Shown here one piece after another: positions 52,217 through 62,431 of a DNA stretch of 64,000 nucleotides. The first letter of the stretch is position 1. The number at the start of each line of letters is the position of its first letter. The stretch is from Chryseobacterium oryctis. Its GTDB lineage: Bacteria; Bacteroidota; Bacteroidia; Flavobacteriales; Weeksellaceae. The notes below the pieces were generated by a model. The model saw nothing but the letters and a program-made list of their open reading frames with translations, made no database searches and was not told where the DNA came from. A program made the translations under genes and the position numbers. The stretch is taken from positions 248,001-312,000 of the forward strand of contig NZ_JAPDHV010000004.1 of assembly GCF_025971925.1 (NCBI RefSeq), written 5' to 3'.

Positions 52217-53485
52217 ATGAATCGCAATGTTATTTCAATTGTTTTGGGAGGAGGTAGAGGAACAAGACTTTTTCCTTTAACATACTCTAGGTCGAAACCC
52301 GCTGTGCCAATTGCCGGAAAATACAGATTGGTGGATATCCCCATTTCAAACTGTTTGAACTCAGGAATGAATAAAATCTTGGTTTTAACACAGTTTAATT
52401 CAGCTTCTTTAAATTCACATATCAAAAATTCCTATCATTTTGATATTTTCAGTAAGGGCTTTGTTGATATTTTGGCTGCGGAACAAAATGTTGAGAATGA
52501 TAGTTGGTACCAAGGAACGGCGGATGCGGTTCGCCAATCAATGAAACACCTTGAGAAATATGATTATGATTATATTCTGATTCTTTCCGGTGATCAGCTT
52601 TATCAGATGGATTTTAGAGAAATGCTTGATTTTCATATAGAAAAAGGTGGTGATGTGACGATTGCCACGATTCCTGTAAATGCTAAAGATGCGACGGGTT
52701 TTGGGATTTTGAGTTCTGATGACGAAGGAAATATTACATCCTTTGTTGAAAAACCAGGATATGACTTGTTGGATGGTTTAAAATCTGAAGTTTCGGAAGA
52801 AAATAAACATAGAGGCAAAGAATATCTGGCTTCGATGGGAATTTATATTTTTACAAGGAGTATTCTTAAGAAAATGTTTGAAGAAGGAGCGGGAGATGAT
52901 TTCGGAAAAGACATTATTCCAAATTCAATAGGAAAATATAAAACATTAAGCTATCAATATGAAGGATATTGGACGGATATAGGTACAATTGAATCTTTTT
53001 ATGAAGCAAATTTAGATTTGTGTCAGGATTTTCCGCAGTTTAACCTGTTTTCTTCATCACCTGTTTATACAAGAGCAAGAATGCTTCCTCCATCAAAAAT
53101 TAATGGTTCTTATGTAAGTAAGGCGGTTTTTGGTGATGGTTGTATTATCATGGCAGATAAAATTGAAAACTCGGTAATAGGAAATCGTACGAGAATAGAT
53201 AAAGGAAGTACCATTGTAAATTCTTATGTAATGGGAGCTGATTTCTATCAAAATACAACCGAAATTGTGATGAATGATAGAGCAGGAAAACCAAACATGG
53301 GAATCGGAAAATATTGTTATATAGAAAAAGCAATTTTAGATAAAAACTGTTACATTGGGGATAATGTAAGAATTATTGGAGGAAAACATTTGAAGGATGG
53401 TGATTTTGGGACATACTCAGTGCAGGATGGAATTGTGGTAGTGAAAAAAGGAGCGGTTTTGCCTCCGGGAACTCATGTGGGATAA
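52217..53485 (+). CDS. glgC: Glucose-1-phosphate adenylyltransferase
   Basis: A 422-aa ADP-glucose pyrophosphorylase. The N-terminal nucleotidyltransferase has GGGRGTRLFPLTYSRSKPAV and the SGDQLYQMD metal block. The substrate block FVEKP is followed by a C-terminal left-handed beta-helix (VIGNRTRIDKGSTIVNS, DKNCYIGDNVRIIGG). It makes ADP-glucose from ATP and glucose 1-phosphate, the committed step of bacterial glycogen synthesis. It is the last gene of the operon and is followed by a strong terminator. Confidence 0.96.
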   Translation: MNRNVISIVLGGGRGTRLFPLTYSRSKPAVPIAGKYRLVDIPISNCLNSGMNKILVLTQFNSASLNSHIKNSYHFDIFSKGFVDILAAEQNVENDSWYQGTADAVRQSMKHLEKYDYDYILILSGDQLYQMDFREMLDFHIEKGGDVTIATIPVNAKDATGFGILSSDDEGNITSFVEKPGYDLLDGLKSEVSEENKHRGKEYLASMGIYIFTRSILKKMFEEGAGDDFGKDIIPNSIGKYKTLSYQYEGYWTDIGTIESFYEANLDLCQDFPQFNLFSSSPVYTRARMLPPSKINGSYVSKAVFGDGCIIMADKIENSVIGNRTRIDKGSTIVNSYVMGADFYQNTTEIVMNDRAGKPNMGIGKYCYIEKAILDKNCYIGDNVRIIGGKHLKDGDFGTYSVQDGIVVVKKGAVLPPGTHVG

Positions 53486-53507
53486 TTCATTAAAACATAC
53501 AATAAGG

Positions 53508-53534
53508 GTGACCAATATATTGGTCACTTTTTTT
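53508..53534 (+). terminator. Rho-independent terminator of the glg operon
   Basis: GTGACCAATATATTGGTCAC at 53508-53527 is a perfect 20-bp palindrome followed by TTTTTTT, starting 22 bp after the glgC stop. Confidence 0.92.
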
Positions 53535-53542
53535 ATTTGTAT

Positions 53543-53550
53543 TACATTTG
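53543..53550 (+). promoter_or_regulatory. Candidate -7 box right at the start of the SRPBCC gene
   Basis: TACATTTG matches TAnnTTTG, with TTG at 53519-53521, 21 bp away and inside the terminator stem. Transcription would begin at about the ATG at 53555, giving a nearly leaderless mRNA. Confidence 0.35.
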
Positions 53551-53554
53551 TGCG

Positions 53555-54595
53555 ATGCGTATTTTCAAGATCATAGCTGTAATTATTGTATTTTTAGTGG
53601 GAGCTTATACTGCTTCCATGTACTATTTTGTGGATGAAAGTAAAAGTTTTAAAATTGAAAAAGAAGTAGATTATCCTTTGGATAAAGTTTTTTCTCAATT
53701 TAATAATCTTCAGCATTTTACACGTTGGAATAATTTCTTTACGAGTTCTCCGTCTATTGATATTGATTATTACAGACCTTATGAAGGGCAAGGAAGTGCG
53801 ATGAGCTATGTAGATCCCAAAAATGAGACAGATGGGGAAATGTTCATAAGATATGAAAATCCAAACAAGACCTTAAGATATCAGCTTTTTGAAGATAAGA
53901 ACGAGAACCCTACGTTGGTTGATGTGAAATTTAAAGCAGTTTCTCCAGAAAAGACGAAAATCACATGGTCGGTTCATACACCTAAACTATCTGTTTTCAG
54001 AAGAGTGGAAAATTTTTGGACGGAAGACAGATTTGCTGAGAATATCGATAAAAGCATGATAAATCTGAAAAATGTTTTGGGTAACAAGGTAGAGAAAGAT
54101 AATCAGATTGCAGCCATAAAATATGATAGTCTGATGGTCGAAAATGAGGAAGAGAAACTTTTGTTGGGAATTAATGTGAGTACATCCAACAAAAAAGATG
54201 CTTTATATAGAAATGTTGTTATGAACTATAATAAAGTTTATAACTATGTAACCATGGATTTGGGCAAAAAAGATGATGAATTTGGGTATCCTGTTTTGAT
54301 TACAGATGCCGATAATTATAAAGACAAAGAAGTTTCTTATTTCTTGGGAATTCCATTGTCTAAAAAGTTTGGAATTACAGATAATAATTTCAGTTTCAGA
54401 ACTTTAAATTCTGCTCAGAATTATGTCATTTACTACAAAGGAACTTATGAAGGGAGAGTAAAAGCAATTCAGCAACTGATTCAGAAAGCGAAGAAAGACG
54501 AAATGCGTTTTGGTGACGTTCAACAAACTTTTATCGAAAGACCAATGGAGGGTCAGACAGTTAATTTGAAACTCTCATTATCAGTATTTAAGTGA
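53555..54595 (+). CDS. Membrane-anchored SRPBCC/polyketide-cyclase-like protein
   Basis: A 346-aa protein counted from the ATG at 53555; a TTG 18 bp upstream is an alternative. An N-terminal membrane anchor (IFKIIAVIIVFLVGAYTASM) precedes a START/SRPBCC-like domain (about residues 25-155, with DYPLDKVFSQFNNLQHFTRW and KTKITWSVHTPK), then a less conserved C-terminal half that may be a GyrI-like fold. Such proteins bind hydrophobic ligands. There is no operon partner. The ligand is unknown. Confidence 0.75.
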   Translation: MRIFKIIAVIIVFLVGAYTASMYYFVDESKSFKIEKEVDYPLDKVFSQFNNLQHFTRWNNFFTSSPSIDIDYYRPYEGQGSAMSYVDPKNETDGEMFIRYENPNKTLRYQLFEDKNENPTLVDVKFKAVSPEKTKITWSVHTPKLSVFRRVENFWTEDRFAENIDKSMINLKNVLGNKVEKDNQIAAIKYDSLMVENEEEKLLLGINVSTSNKKDALYRNVVMNYNKVYNYVTMDLGKKDDEFGYPVLITDADNYKDKEVSYFLGIPLSKKFGITDNNFSFRTLNSAQNYVIYYKGTYEGRVKAIQQLIQKAKKDEMRFGDVQQTFIERPMEGQTVNLKLSLSVFK

Positions 54596-54664
54596 TTTTT
54601 TCAATTTTAATTATTTTATAGTTTTTTTAATAATATTAGGCGGTTCCAAGTCGGTTTTTTTTAT

Positions 54665-54672
54665 TAAATTTG
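54665..54672 (+). promoter_or_regulatory. Candidate -7 box of sucA
   Basis: TAAATTTG matches TAnnTTTG, 46 bp before the sucA ATG. A good -33 TTG is not seen. Confidence 0.35.
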
Positions 54673-54718
54673 GAGTTTAATTCTACAAATAAATTTTAAT
54701 AATAGATAAACTGTAATA

Positions 54719-57532
54719 ATGGACAGATTTTCATTCCTAAACGCAGCTCATTCTCAATTAATTGAGGATTTATACCAACAGTACTTAAAATTCCCGGATT
54801 CTTTAGAACCATCATGGAAAGCCTTCTTTCAAGGCTTTGATTTTGCTTTAGAGAACTACGGAGATGATGATAACGTTCAATATATTCAAACTTCAGCCTC
54901 TTCGGCTCCAGTAGCACAGCAAGTTTCTCAGGCTGTATCAAACGGAGAAGTGCCTGAACATATTAAAAAAGAGTTTAAAGTAGTAAACCTTATTGAGGCT
55001 TACAGAACAAGAGGCCATTTGTTTACCAAAACAAACCCTGTTAGAGAAAGAAGACATTATACACCGACTTTAGATATCGAAAATTTTGGTTTATCTAAAG
55101 AGGATTTAAATACAAAATTCAATTGTGCTGTAGAAACAGGGATGAAAGGTCCTTCTACTTTGCAAGAGATTATTACTCACCTAGAAAATATTTATTGTGA
55201 TTCTATCGGTGTTGAATATATGCACATCAATAACGTTGAAGAAAAGGATTTTATAAAACAATGGCTGCAGGTAAATGAAAATCATCCGATTCTTTCATCT
55301 AATGAAAAAACTGAAATTTTATTAAAACTTAATCAGGCTGTTGCGTTTGAAAATTATCTTCATACAAAATTTGTTGGGCAAAAAAGATTCTCATTAGAAG
55401 GCGGTGAAACTCTTATCCCAGCTTTGGATCAGTTGATTTCAAGATCTTCTCAATTGGGAGTTGATGAGGTTGTTTTAGGAATGGCTCACAGAGGTAGATT
55501 AAATGTACTGACAAATATTTTCGGGAAATCTTACAAACAAATTTTCTCAGAATTTGAAGGAAAAGAATTTGAAGAAGATGTGTTCTCTGGTGATGTTAAG
55601 TATCACTTAGGAGCATCTAAAAAAATAAAAACAGCTTCAGGAGAAGAAGTTGCTATCAACTTGACTCCGAACCCATCTCACCTTGAAACGGTTGCAGCTC
55701 TTGTAGAAGGTATTTGCCGTGCAAAAGTAGATGATAAATATAAAGATTATTCTAAAGTTCTTCCAATCATTATTCACGGTGACGGTGCTATTGCAGGGCA
55801 GGGTATTGCTTATGAAGTTGCTCAGATGATGACTTTAGATGGGTACAAAACGGGTGGTACTGTTCATATTGTTGTAAATAACCAGGTTTCATTTACAACT
55901 AATTATATGGATGCAAGATCTTCTACCTATTGTACGGATATTGCAAAAGTTACAGAATCGCCTGTAATGCATGTAAACGCAGATGATGCTGAAGCTGTGG
56001 TACACGCTATCCATTTTGCTGCTGATTTCAGAGCGAAATTCGGAAAAGATGTTTATATTGATTTATTAGGATATAGAAAATATGGGCATAACGAAGGCGA
56101 TGAGCCAAGGTTCACGCAGCCTAATTTATATAAAACAATCTCTAAACACCCGAATCCAAGAGAGATTTATAAAGATAAGTTATTAAAAGACAGCATTACA
56201 TCAAATGATGTAATTGCTAAAATGGAAACTGATTTTAAAGCTCTTCTTGATAAAGACTTTGATGCATCTAAAGAAATTGAAAAAAATACAATGGATGTTT
56301 TCATGGCAGAAGACTGGACAAATTATCCAATCGGAAAGAGAGGTGCGGTTCTGGATGCTGTTGATACAAAATATGACTTAGCAAAGTTGAAAGAATTGGC
56401 AATTAAAATGTCAACTCTTCCGGCTGATAAAAAGTTCTTAAATAAAATTACAAGACTTTTCGAAAACAGGCTTAAAGCTATTGAAGCAAACTCTTTAGAC
56501 TGGGCTTTAGGAGAATGGTTAGCTTACGCTACACTTCTTACAGAAGGACACAATGTGAGAATTTCTGGTGAAGATGTGGAAAGAGGTACTTTCTCTCACA
56601 GACATGCGGTTGTAAAAACAGAAGATACAGAAGAAGAATATGTTCCATTAAGACAAGTTTCTGAAAATAGATTTGATGTATTCAATTCTCACCTTTCTGA
56701 ATATGGAGTTTTAGGTTTCGATTACGGTTATGCAATGGCTTCTCCTAATACATTAACGATTTGGGAAGCACAGTTTGGAGACTTCGTAAATGGTGCTCAG
56801 ATTATTGTTGACCAATATTTGGCTGCAGCTGAAGAAAAATGGAAAATTCAGGATGGTTTGGTAATGTTATTACCTCACGGTTCAGAAGGACAAGGTGCAG
56901 AACACTCTTCAGCTAGATTGGAAAGATTCCTTACACTTTGTGCTAATGAAAACATGGTTGTAGCGAATATTACTTCTCCTGCTAACTATTTCCACTTATT
57001 GAGAAGACAATTAAAATGGTCATTCAGAAAACCATTAATTGTGATGAGTCCAAAATCATTGTTAAGACATCCTAAAGTGGTTTCTCCGCTTGAAGATTTC
57101 TCAAATAAAGGATTCCAGCCAGTCTTAGATGATCCAACTGCAGATCCTAAAAAAGTTGAAAAATTAGTACTTTGTTCAGGTAAATTATACTTTGAATTAT
57201 TAGCTAAAAAAGAAGAACTTAACTGTGAAAATATTGCATTAGTGAGATTTGAGCAGCTTTATCCTCTTCAAACAGATGCTATTGAGGAAATTTTCAATAA
57301 ATATTCAAATAGAAAAGAGATTATTTGGGCCCAGGAAGAACCTGAAAACATGGGAGCTTGGTCTTATATTCTGAGAAACTTCAGAGATACGGGTATTAAT
57401 GTAATAGCTCCTGTACCAAGTGGTGCTCCGGCTCCTGGAAGTCATAAAATGTTTGAGAAAAACCAAAATGCAGTAATCAACAGAGTATTTGATAGAAATG
57501 ATGCTCCTGTAAAAAGACCTGTAACAGCTTAA
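54719..57532 (+). CDS. sucA: 2-oxoglutarate dehydrogenase E1 component
   Basis: A 937-aa thiamine-diphosphate enzyme. It opens with [20 protein letters not shown], the N-terminal E2-binding segment. The catalytic part shows [24 protein letters not shown]-type ThDP/Mg binding ([15 protein letters not shown]) and [10 protein letters not shown], and the C-terminal pyrimidine domain has [16 protein letters not shown]. It decarboxylates 2-oxoglutarate in the TCA cycle and passes the succinyl group to the E2 lipoyl arm. It is followed after 40 bp by sucB in one operon. Confidence 0.97.
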   Translation: MDRFSFLNAAHSQLIEDLYQQYLKFPDSLEPSWKAFFQGFDFALENYGDDDNVQYIQTSASSAPVAQQVSQAVSNGEVPEHIKKEFKVVNLIEAYRTRGHLFTKTNPVRERRHYTPTLDIENFGLSKEDLNTKFNCAVETGMKGPSTLQEIITHLENIYCDSIGVEYMHINNVEEKDFIKQWLQVNENHPILSSNEKTEILLKLNQAVAFENYLHTKFVGQKRFSLEGGETLIPALDQLISRSSQLGVDEVVLGMAHRGRLNVLTNIFGKSYKQIFSEFEGKEFEEDVFSGDVKYHLGASKKIKTASGEEVAINLTPNPSHLETVAALVEGICRAKVDDKYKDYSKVLPIIIHGDGAIAGQGIAYEVAQMMTLDGYKTGGTVHIVVNNQVSFTTNYMDARSSTYCTDIAKVTESPVMHVNADDAEAVVHAIHFAADFRAKFGKDVYIDLLGYRKYGHNEGDEPRFTQPNLYKTISKHPNPREIYKDKLLKDSITSNDVIAKMETDFKALLDKDFDASKEIEKNTMDVFMAEDWTNYPIGKRGAVLDAVDTKYDLAKLKELAIKMSTLPADKKFLNKITRLFENRLKAIEANSLDWALGEWLAYATLLTEGHNVRISGEDVERGTFSHRHAVVKTEDTEEEYVPLRQVSENRFDVFNSHLSEYGVLGFDYGYAMASPNTLTIWEAQFGDFVNGAQIIVDQYLAAAEEKWKIQDGLVMLLPHGSEGQGAEHSSARLERFLTLCANENMVVANITSPANYFHLLRRQLKWSFRKPLIVMSPKSLLRHPKVVSPLEDFSNKGFQPVLDDPTADPKKVEKLVLCSGKLYFELLAKKEELNCENIALVRFEQLYPLQTDAIEEIFNKYSNRKEIIWAQEEPENMGAWSYILRNFRDTGINVIAPVPSGAPAPGSHKMFEKNQNAVINRVFDRNDAPVKRPVTA

Positions 57533-57572
57533 TAAAAAAATAATAATCAATAAAAAAATAAAAAATACTCAT

Positions 57573-58817
57573 ATGTCAGTTTTAGAAATGAAAGTTCCTT
57601 CACCGGGCGAATCAATTACAGAAGTTGAAATTGCAACTTGGCTTGTAAAAGATGGTGATTATGTAGAAAAAGATCAACCTATCGCTGAGGTAGACTCAGA
57701 TAAAGCAACTCTTGAATTGCCTGCTGAACAAAGTGGTGTTATTACTTTGAAAGCAGAAGAAGGTGATGTGGTACAAGTAGGTCAGGTAGTATGTTTAATT
57801 GATATGGATGCTGCAAAACCTGCGGGTTCTGCACCTGTTGCTGAAGCTCCAAAACAAGAGGAGGCTCCGAAAGCTGCTGAACCAGTGAAGCAAGAAGCTC
57901 CAAAACCTGTTGCAGCCCCTCAAACTTATGCAACTGGAGCACCATCTCCTGCTGCTAAGAAAATTCTTGACGAAAAAGGTATTGATGCATCTCAAGTTGT
58001 TGGACAAGGAAGAGATGGTAGAATCACTAAATCTGATGCTGAATTAGCTGCAGTTCCTGCTTTAGGTGGAAATCCAGTTTCTGCTACAGGTTCTAGATCT
58101 ACAACAACTACTAAGCTTTCAGTTCTTAGAAGAAAAATTGCTCAAAGATTAGTTTCTGTTAAGAATGAAACAGCAATGTTGACAACTTTCAACGAGGTTG
58201 ACATGTCTGAAATTTTTAGACTAAGAAAGCAGTATAAAGAAGAATTTGCTCAAAAACATGGGGTAGGTCTTGGTTTCATGTCTTTCTTTACAAAGGCGGT
58301 TACAAGAGCATTGCAAATGTATCCTGATGTAAATGCATCTATCGATGGAGATTATAAAATAAACTATGATTTCTGTGATATTTCAATCGCTGTTTCAGGT
58401 CCTAAAGGTTTAATGGTACCTGTATTAAGAAATGCAGAAAATATGTCTTTTGCAGGCGTTGAAGCAAATATCAAAGATTTAGCAACTAAAGTAAGAGACG
58501 GAAAAATTACGGTTGATGAAATGACAGGTGGTACATTCACTGTTACAAATGGTGGAACTTTTGGTTCTATGATGTCTACACCAATTATTAACCCTCCTCA
58601 ATCTGCAATTTTGGGTATGCACAATATTATCCAAAGACCGGTTGCTGTTGACGGACAAGTTGTAATTCGTCCAATGATGTACGTAGCGATGTCTTATGAT
58701 CACAGAATTATTGACGGAAAAGAATCTGTAGGATTCCTTGTTGCTGTTAAAGAGGCAATTGATAATCCGGTAGAAATTCTAATGGGTGGAGACGAAAGAA
58801 AAGGTCTTGGATTATAA
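57573..58817 (+). CDS. sucB: Dihydrolipoyl succinyltransferase (E2 of 2-oxoglutarate dehydrogenase)
   Basis: A 414-aa E2 protein with a single lipoyl domain (lipoyl Lys44 in [10 protein letters not shown]), an Ala/Pro-rich linker (about 78-120), an E1/E3-binding domain ([18 protein letters not shown]) and a C-terminal catalytic domain ending with the [11 protein letters not shown] active site. It transfers succinyl from lipoate to CoA. E3 is not encoded here. It is cotranscribed with sucA and followed by a clear terminator. Confidence 0.97.
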   Translation: MSVLEMKVPSPGESITEVEIATWLVKDGDYVEKDQPIAEVDSDKATLELPAEQSGVITLKAEEGDVVQVGQVVCLIDMDAAKPAGSAPVAEAPKQEEAPKAAEPVKQEAPKPVAAPQTYATGAPSPAAKKILDEKGIDASQVVGQGRDGRITKSDAELAAVPALGGNPVSATGSRSTTTTKLSVLRRKIAQRLVSVKNETAMLTTFNEVDMSEIFRLRKQYKEEFAQKHGVGLGFMSFFTKAVTRALQMYPDVNASIDGDYKINYDFCDISIAVSGPKGLMVPVLRNAENMSFAGVEANIKDLATKVRDGKITVDEMTGGTFTVTNGGTFGSMMSTPIINPPQSAILGMHNIIQRPVAVDGQVVIRPMMYVAMSYDHRIIDGKESVGFLVAVKEAIDNPVEILMGGDERKGLGL

Positions 58818-58847
58818 TTATTAATAGAATTATAATATATATTTATA

Positions 58848-58875
58848 ATCTCGCCTCAAAAAAGGCGAGATTTTT
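58848..58875 (+). terminator. Rho-independent terminator of sucAB
   Basis: AATCTCGCCT (58848-58857), loop CAAAAA, AGGCGAGATT (58864-58873), then T residues; 30 bp after the sucB stop. Confidence 0.9.
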
Positions 58876-58899
58876 GTATATATTTGATAAATACTTAAG

Positions 58900-59289
58900 A
58901 TGATGTTCTCAAAAACTACCTCAAATATCAAGGTTTCAGTTATTCCTGAGTATGATATTAAAAACAGTTACCCTTCTGAAAACCGTTATGTTTTTAAATA
59001 TAACATAGCAATTGAAAATACAGGGAATTTTCCTATAAAAGTTCTTAAAAGAAAATGGCTGATTTTCGACGTCGGTTTTGGATATACTGAAATTATAGGT
59101 GATGGTGTAATAGGTTTAACACCAGAAATTCCTGTTGGTAACAATTTTACCTATTTTTCAAATGTGATGCTACGTTCCGGAGTAGGAAATATGAGCGGAA
59201 AATACTTGGTTAGAAACATGGAAACTCAAGAAAATTTTGAAATAGACATTCCTAAATTTAACTTGCTTTCTGAAGTTTTAAGTAACTAA
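58900..59289 (+). CDS. apaG: ApaG family protein
   Basis: A 129-aa single-domain ApaG protein with a fibronectin-III-like beta fold: NRYVFKYNIAIENTGNFPIK, then RKWLIFDVGFGYTEIIGDGV, IGLTPEIPVGNNFTYFS and GVGNMSGKYLV. ApaG was linked to Co2+ and Mg2+ homeostasis in Salmonella, but the biochemical role is open. It starts 24 bp after the sucAB terminator and a TATATTTG sequence (58880-58887) could be its promoter box. It is convergent with the exonuclease gene. Confidence 0.92.
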   Translation: MMFSKTTSNIKVSVIPEYDIKNSYPSENRYVFKYNIAIENTGNFPIKVLKRKWLIFDVGFGYTEIIGDGVIGLTPEIPVGNNFTYFSNVMLRSGVGNMSGKYLVRNMETQENFEIDIPKFNLLSEVLSN

Positions 59290-59292
59290 GAA

Positions 59293-59847
59293 CTAAAGAA
59301 CTTTTATTTTTGATTTCATATACTCAGAGACTTCTTCATTGCTTGAAAGAAGTAACTTTTCAAATGCTAATAAAGAGATTTTAGCACAAACTTCTGCGTC
59401 AGCACCGGCTCTGTGATGATTAAAGCTAATTTGATGGTATTCTGCTAAGTTTTTCAATCCGTATTTTGGAAGATAATTCCATGATTTTTTAGCCAATTGA
59501 ATACTACAGAGATAATTTAATTTTGGTTTAAACATTCCATAATATTCAAGACAACCTCTTAAAACTCCGGCATCAAAACCAGCATTGTGAGCTATCATTA
59601 AAGTCCCGTACATCATTTCTTCGGCTTCATACCAAATTTCATCAAAAGTAGGAGCATCTTTAACATCATCGGCTCTTATTCCGTGTACATTAACGTTAAA
59701 AGGGTTGAAATAAGGAAAACTTGGTGGTTTTATTAACCATGTTTTAGTTTCTACAATTTTGGAGTCTTGTACAATACAAATTCCCATTTCACAGGCAGAG
59801 CTTCTTTCATGGGTTGCGGTTTCAAAGTCTATTGCACAAAAATCCAT
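59293..59847 (-). CDS. DnaQ-like 3'-5' exonuclease
   Basis: A 184-aa DEDDh exonuclease. ExoI is DFCAIDFETAT (the acidic pair near residue 6), ExoII is AHNAGFDAGVL (about residue 87) and ExoIII is HHRAGADAEVCA (His near 145, Asp near 150). It probably trims or proofreads nucleic acid; free-standing members occur beside DNA repair roles or as RNase-T-like enzymes. It is not fused to a GIY-YIG domain. Its start is 28 bp from the glycosyltransferase gene, with which it may share a transcript. Confidence 0.88.
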   Translation of the reverse strand: MDFCAIDFETATHERSSACEMGICIVQDSKIVETKTWLIKPPSFPYFNPFNVNVHGIRADDVKDAPTFDEIWYEAEEMMYGTLMIAHNAGFDAGVLRGCLEYYGMFKPKLNYLCSIQLAKKSWNYLPKYGLKNLAEYHQISFNHHRAGADAEVCAKISLLAFEKLLLSSNEEVSEYMKSKIKVL

Positions 59848-59874
59848 TGTTTATATAATTTATGATAAATGAAG

Positions 59875-60852
59875 TTACTTATTTCCAAGGAAATGTTTGA
59901 AAATTAACCATTTTGTTTGGTAAAATTCGTCTTTTTGATTTTGCTGACGACGTTTCCATGTTCCAATAGCTTGTCCATAGAACCCAAAATGTGCTCTTAC
60001 TACAGCCCACAGATGAGGAAAGCCTTGTTTTAAACCAAAATAAATTCCGGCAACTCCATCTAGACATAACCTGAAAAAAAGTAGCCCAATAAGCCTAGGA
60101 AAAGGTAAGTTTTTCAACATCATCGAAAGATTATTTCTGATGTTTAAATATGTTTTTTGGGCACTTTGCTTGTTTAAAGTTCCGCCTCCAACGTGATAGA
60201 CTGTAGATTTTCCTGTATAAAATATTTTTTTTCCTGAATTGATTAATCTCCAGCAAAGGTCAATTTCTTCCTGATGGGCAAAAAATCTTTCATCAAACCC
60301 TTTTTGTTCCCAAAAATCTTTTGAACGGATAAAAAAACAACATCCTGAAGCCCAAAAAATATCGATTTCATCATCATATTGACCTTTATCTTCTTCTACT
60401 TTATCAAAGATACGCCCTCTGCAATAAGGATAGCCTAAATTATCAATTAAACCACCTCCTGCGCCGGCAAACTCAAAAAATTTTTTATTATTGAAAGATA
60501 AAATTTTAGGTTGAATTGCAGAAATTGAAGAATCTTTTTCAAATAAATGTAAAACAGGTTCAATCCAATTTTCAGTTACTTCTACGTCTGAATTTAAAAG
60601 ACAATAATATTCAGCCTCAATAGACTTCAACCCTTCATTATAACCTCCTGCAAAACCATAATTTTTATTGTTTTTGATAATTTTTACAGTAGGAAATTGC
60701 ATTTGTGTAAATTCTACAGAATCATCTGTAGAAAGATTGTCAATCACATAAATTTCTGCGTATTCTGAAAAGCTAACTACGCTTGGAAGAAATTTTTCAA
60801 GCCAGTTTTTTCCGTTCCAATTTAATATGACAATTGCTAATTTTTTTGACAT
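59875..60852 (-). CDS. Family 2 glycosyltransferase
   Basis: A 325-aa GT2 enzyme with the GT-A fold. The N-terminus LAIVILNWNGKNWLEKFLPS, YGFAGGYNEGL and the metal-binding CLLNSDVEV are typical of rhamnosyl- and similar polysaccharide transferases. The C-terminal segment is hydrophobic with a likely membrane-associated part (PRLIGLLFFRLCLDG). It lies 6 bp after the acyltransferase gene, so envelope glycolipid or lipid A work is likely. Acceptor and sugar are not predictable. Confidence 0.9.
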   Translation of the reverse strand: MSKKLAIVILNWNGKNWLEKFLPSVVSFSEYAEIYVIDNLSTDDSVEFTQMQFPTVKIIKNNKNYGFAGGYNEGLKSIEAEYYCLLNSDVEVTENWIEPVLHLFEKDSSISAIQPKILSFNNKKFFEFAGAGGGLIDNLGYPYCRGRIFDKVEEDKGQYDDEIDIFWASGCCFFIRSKDFWEQKGFDERFFAHQEEIDLCWRLINSGKKIFYTGKSTVYHVGGGTLNKQSAQKTYLNIRNNLSMMLKNLPFPRLIGLLFFRLCLDGVAGIYFGLKQGFPHLWAVVRAHFGFYGQAIGTWKRRQQNQKDEFYQTKWLIFKHFLGNK

Positions 60853-60858
60853 TTTAAA

Positions 60859-61743
60859 TTAAATTTTTTCAGAATCATAAATCTTTATCGAATCCTTATA
60901 TTTCCATTTTCTGTGTGACCAAAGATAATTATCAGGACGTTTGTGTAATGTGTTTTCCAATAATTTGTGAAACTTCTTTACTACTTCATGTTCTGCAAAT
61001 TTTTCTCCGTCAGGATAAATTCTGTGATAGTTTACCTGATAAAAACCACGTTTTACCTTTTTCATTTCACAATAAATGAATGCTAAATCCATTCTTGTGG
61101 CTAGTTTATCATATCCAATAAATACCGGTGTTCTTTGATTCAAAAATTCTAAACCATAAGTGATACTCGCCGAATGGGGAGTTTGATCTGCAACAAACAT
61201 GTATACAGAATTTCCGTCGTTTTTGTTTCTAAGAATATTTCGGATTACTTCGTTTGCTTCTAATGCTTCATTTCCAAATTTGTTTCGGACTTTTTTCATT
61301 TCATTTTCCCAGAAGTCGCTGTTAACCTTTCTGTAAACAGGATGACAATGTTCCTGAGGAATTATTCTTGCAAATGCATTTATCCATTCCCAGTTAAAAA
61401 CATGACCGGCTAAAAGAATTACATTTTTTCCTTCTGCTTTTGCTTCATGAAAAATATCCTGATTGATATGCTGCATTCTCACTCTTGATTCTGTTTCAGA
61501 AATACTGAATGATTTTACAGTTTCTACTAAATAATCTGAAAAATTACGATAGAATTTTTTTCTAATTTCTTTTATTTCCTTTTCATTTTTTTCCGGAAAA
61601 GAGTTTTTAAGGTTTTCGGTAATTACGTTTTTTCTGTAACCAACGAAGTTGTAGTTTAAAAAGAAAATAATATCCGAAAAAATGTATAAAATTTTTAGCG
61701 GAAGCTTAGAAACGAAGTATAATATTTTAATTAATAAATTCAT
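60859..61743 (-). CDS. Lysophospholipid/lipid A acyltransferase (LpxL/HtrB-like)
   Basis: A 294-aa membrane-associated acyltransferase. A hydrophobic N-terminal segment (LLIKILYFVSKLPLKILYIF) precedes the HxxxxE catalytic motif in LAGHVFNWEW (about residue 119) and a later VADQTPHSA block. It uses acyl-ACP to add secondary acyl chains to lipid A precursors. It is first of the pair with the GT2 gene. A CAAATTTA (minus TAAATTTG) box at 61759 to 61752 could be its promoter. Confidence 0.9.
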   Translation of the reverse strand: MNLLIKILYFVSKLPLKILYIFSDIIFFLNYNFVGYRKNVITENLKNSFPEKNEKEIKEIRKKFYRNFSDYLVETVKSFSISETESRVRMQHINQDIFHEAKAEGKNVILLAGHVFNWEWINAFARIIPQEHCHPVYRKVNSDFWENEMKKVRNKFGNEALEANEVIRNILRNKNDGNSVYMFVADQTPHSASITYGLEFLNQRTPVFIGYDKLATRMDLAFIYCEMKKVKRGFYQVNYHRIYPDGEKFAEHEVVKKFHKLLENTLHKRPDNYLWSHRKWKYKDSIKIYDSEKI

Positions 61744-61751
61744 AAAACACG

Positions 61752-61759
61752 CAAATTTA
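61752..61759 (-). promoter_or_regulatory. Candidate -7 box of the acyltransferase gene
   Basis: Minus-strand TAAATTTG, 9 bp before the start codon at 61743; no clear -33 element. Confidence 0.3.
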
Positions 61760-61780
61760 CGGATAATAAAATTATGGTTC

Positions 61781-61788
61781 TATTTTTG
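61781..61788 (+). promoter_or_regulatory. Candidate -7 box of the thioredoxin-like gene
   Basis: TATTTTTG matches TAnnTTTG, 34 bp before the ATG at 61823; no clear -33 TTG. Confidence 0.35.
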
Positions 61789-61822
61789 CTTGTAATAAGT
61801 CGTGTTTTTTTAAGTTTATGTT

Positions 61823-62398
61823 ATGAAAAAGTTATCATTTATAGTATTTTTAGCCCTAACTACATTTGCTTGGTCTCAAAATAGCAATAAAACCATTGAT
61901 AAGAGAAAGTCAGCGGATAAAGTATTATTGGTTCAAAATGATACTGGAGAATTAGAAGCAAAGAAAAAGGCTGCGGCAGAGGAAAAAGCTAAGTTACCTA
62001 AACCATATGATCCAAAAGCTGATGCACAAGCTGATATTAATAAATTAATAGAACAGGCTCAGAAAGAAGAAAAAAATATAATGATTCAGGCTGGTGGAAA
62101 CTGGTGTATTTGGTGTTTGAGGTTTAACCAATATGTACAAACAACTCCTGAACTAAAGGAGATTGTAGATGAAAATTATCTTTATTATCATTTGAATTAT
62201 TCTCCTGATAATAAGAATGAAAAAGTTTTTGATCAATATGGAAATCCGGGAGATAAATTTGGATACCCTGTTTTTATTGTTTTAGATAAAAATGGAAAAA
62301 TGATTCATGTTCAGCAAAGTGATGTCTTAGAAGAAGGAAAAGGCTACAGTCTTGATAAGGTAAAAGAGTTCTTTTTGCAATGGACTTCTAAATCATAA
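61823..62398 (+). CDS. Periplasmic thioredoxin-like protein
   Basis: A 191-aa protein with a signal peptide (KKLSFIVFLALTTFAWSQN) and a charged linker (about residues 20-70). The thioredoxin_7-type domain contains the redox motif WCIWC at about residues 93-97 (GGNWCIWCLRFN), and FGYPVFIVLDKNG with the cis-Pro. It probably assists thiol-disulphide exchange in the periplasm. It is monocistronic and ends at a terminator shared with aldehyde dehydrogenase. Confidence 0.88.
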   Translation: MKKLSFIVFLALTTFAWSQNSNKTIDKRKSADKVLLVQNDTGELEAKKKAAAEEKAKLPKPYDPKADAQADINKLIEQAQKEEKNIMIQAGGNWCIWCLRFNQYVQTTPELKEIVDENYLYYHLNYSPDNKNEKVFDQYGNPGDKFGYPVFIVLDKNGKMIHVQQSDVLEEGKGYSLDKVKEFFLQWTSKS

Positions 62399-62401
62399 AA
62401 T

Positions 62402-62426
62402 AAAAACCGAGATTTTCTCGGTTTTT
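62402..62426. terminator. Bidirectional terminator
   Basis: AAAAACCGAGA-TTT-TCTCGGTTTTT between the convergent thioredoxin-like and aldehyde dehydrogenase genes; the 11-bp stem has A and T runs at its ends. Confidence 0.9.
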
Positions 62427-62431
62427 ATTTT

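Noticed and set aside
57742-58007. Leu/Gln- and Ser/Cys-rich antisense frames in sucB
   Set aside because: They are produced by the Ala/Pro-rich linker codons of E2 read on the other strand.
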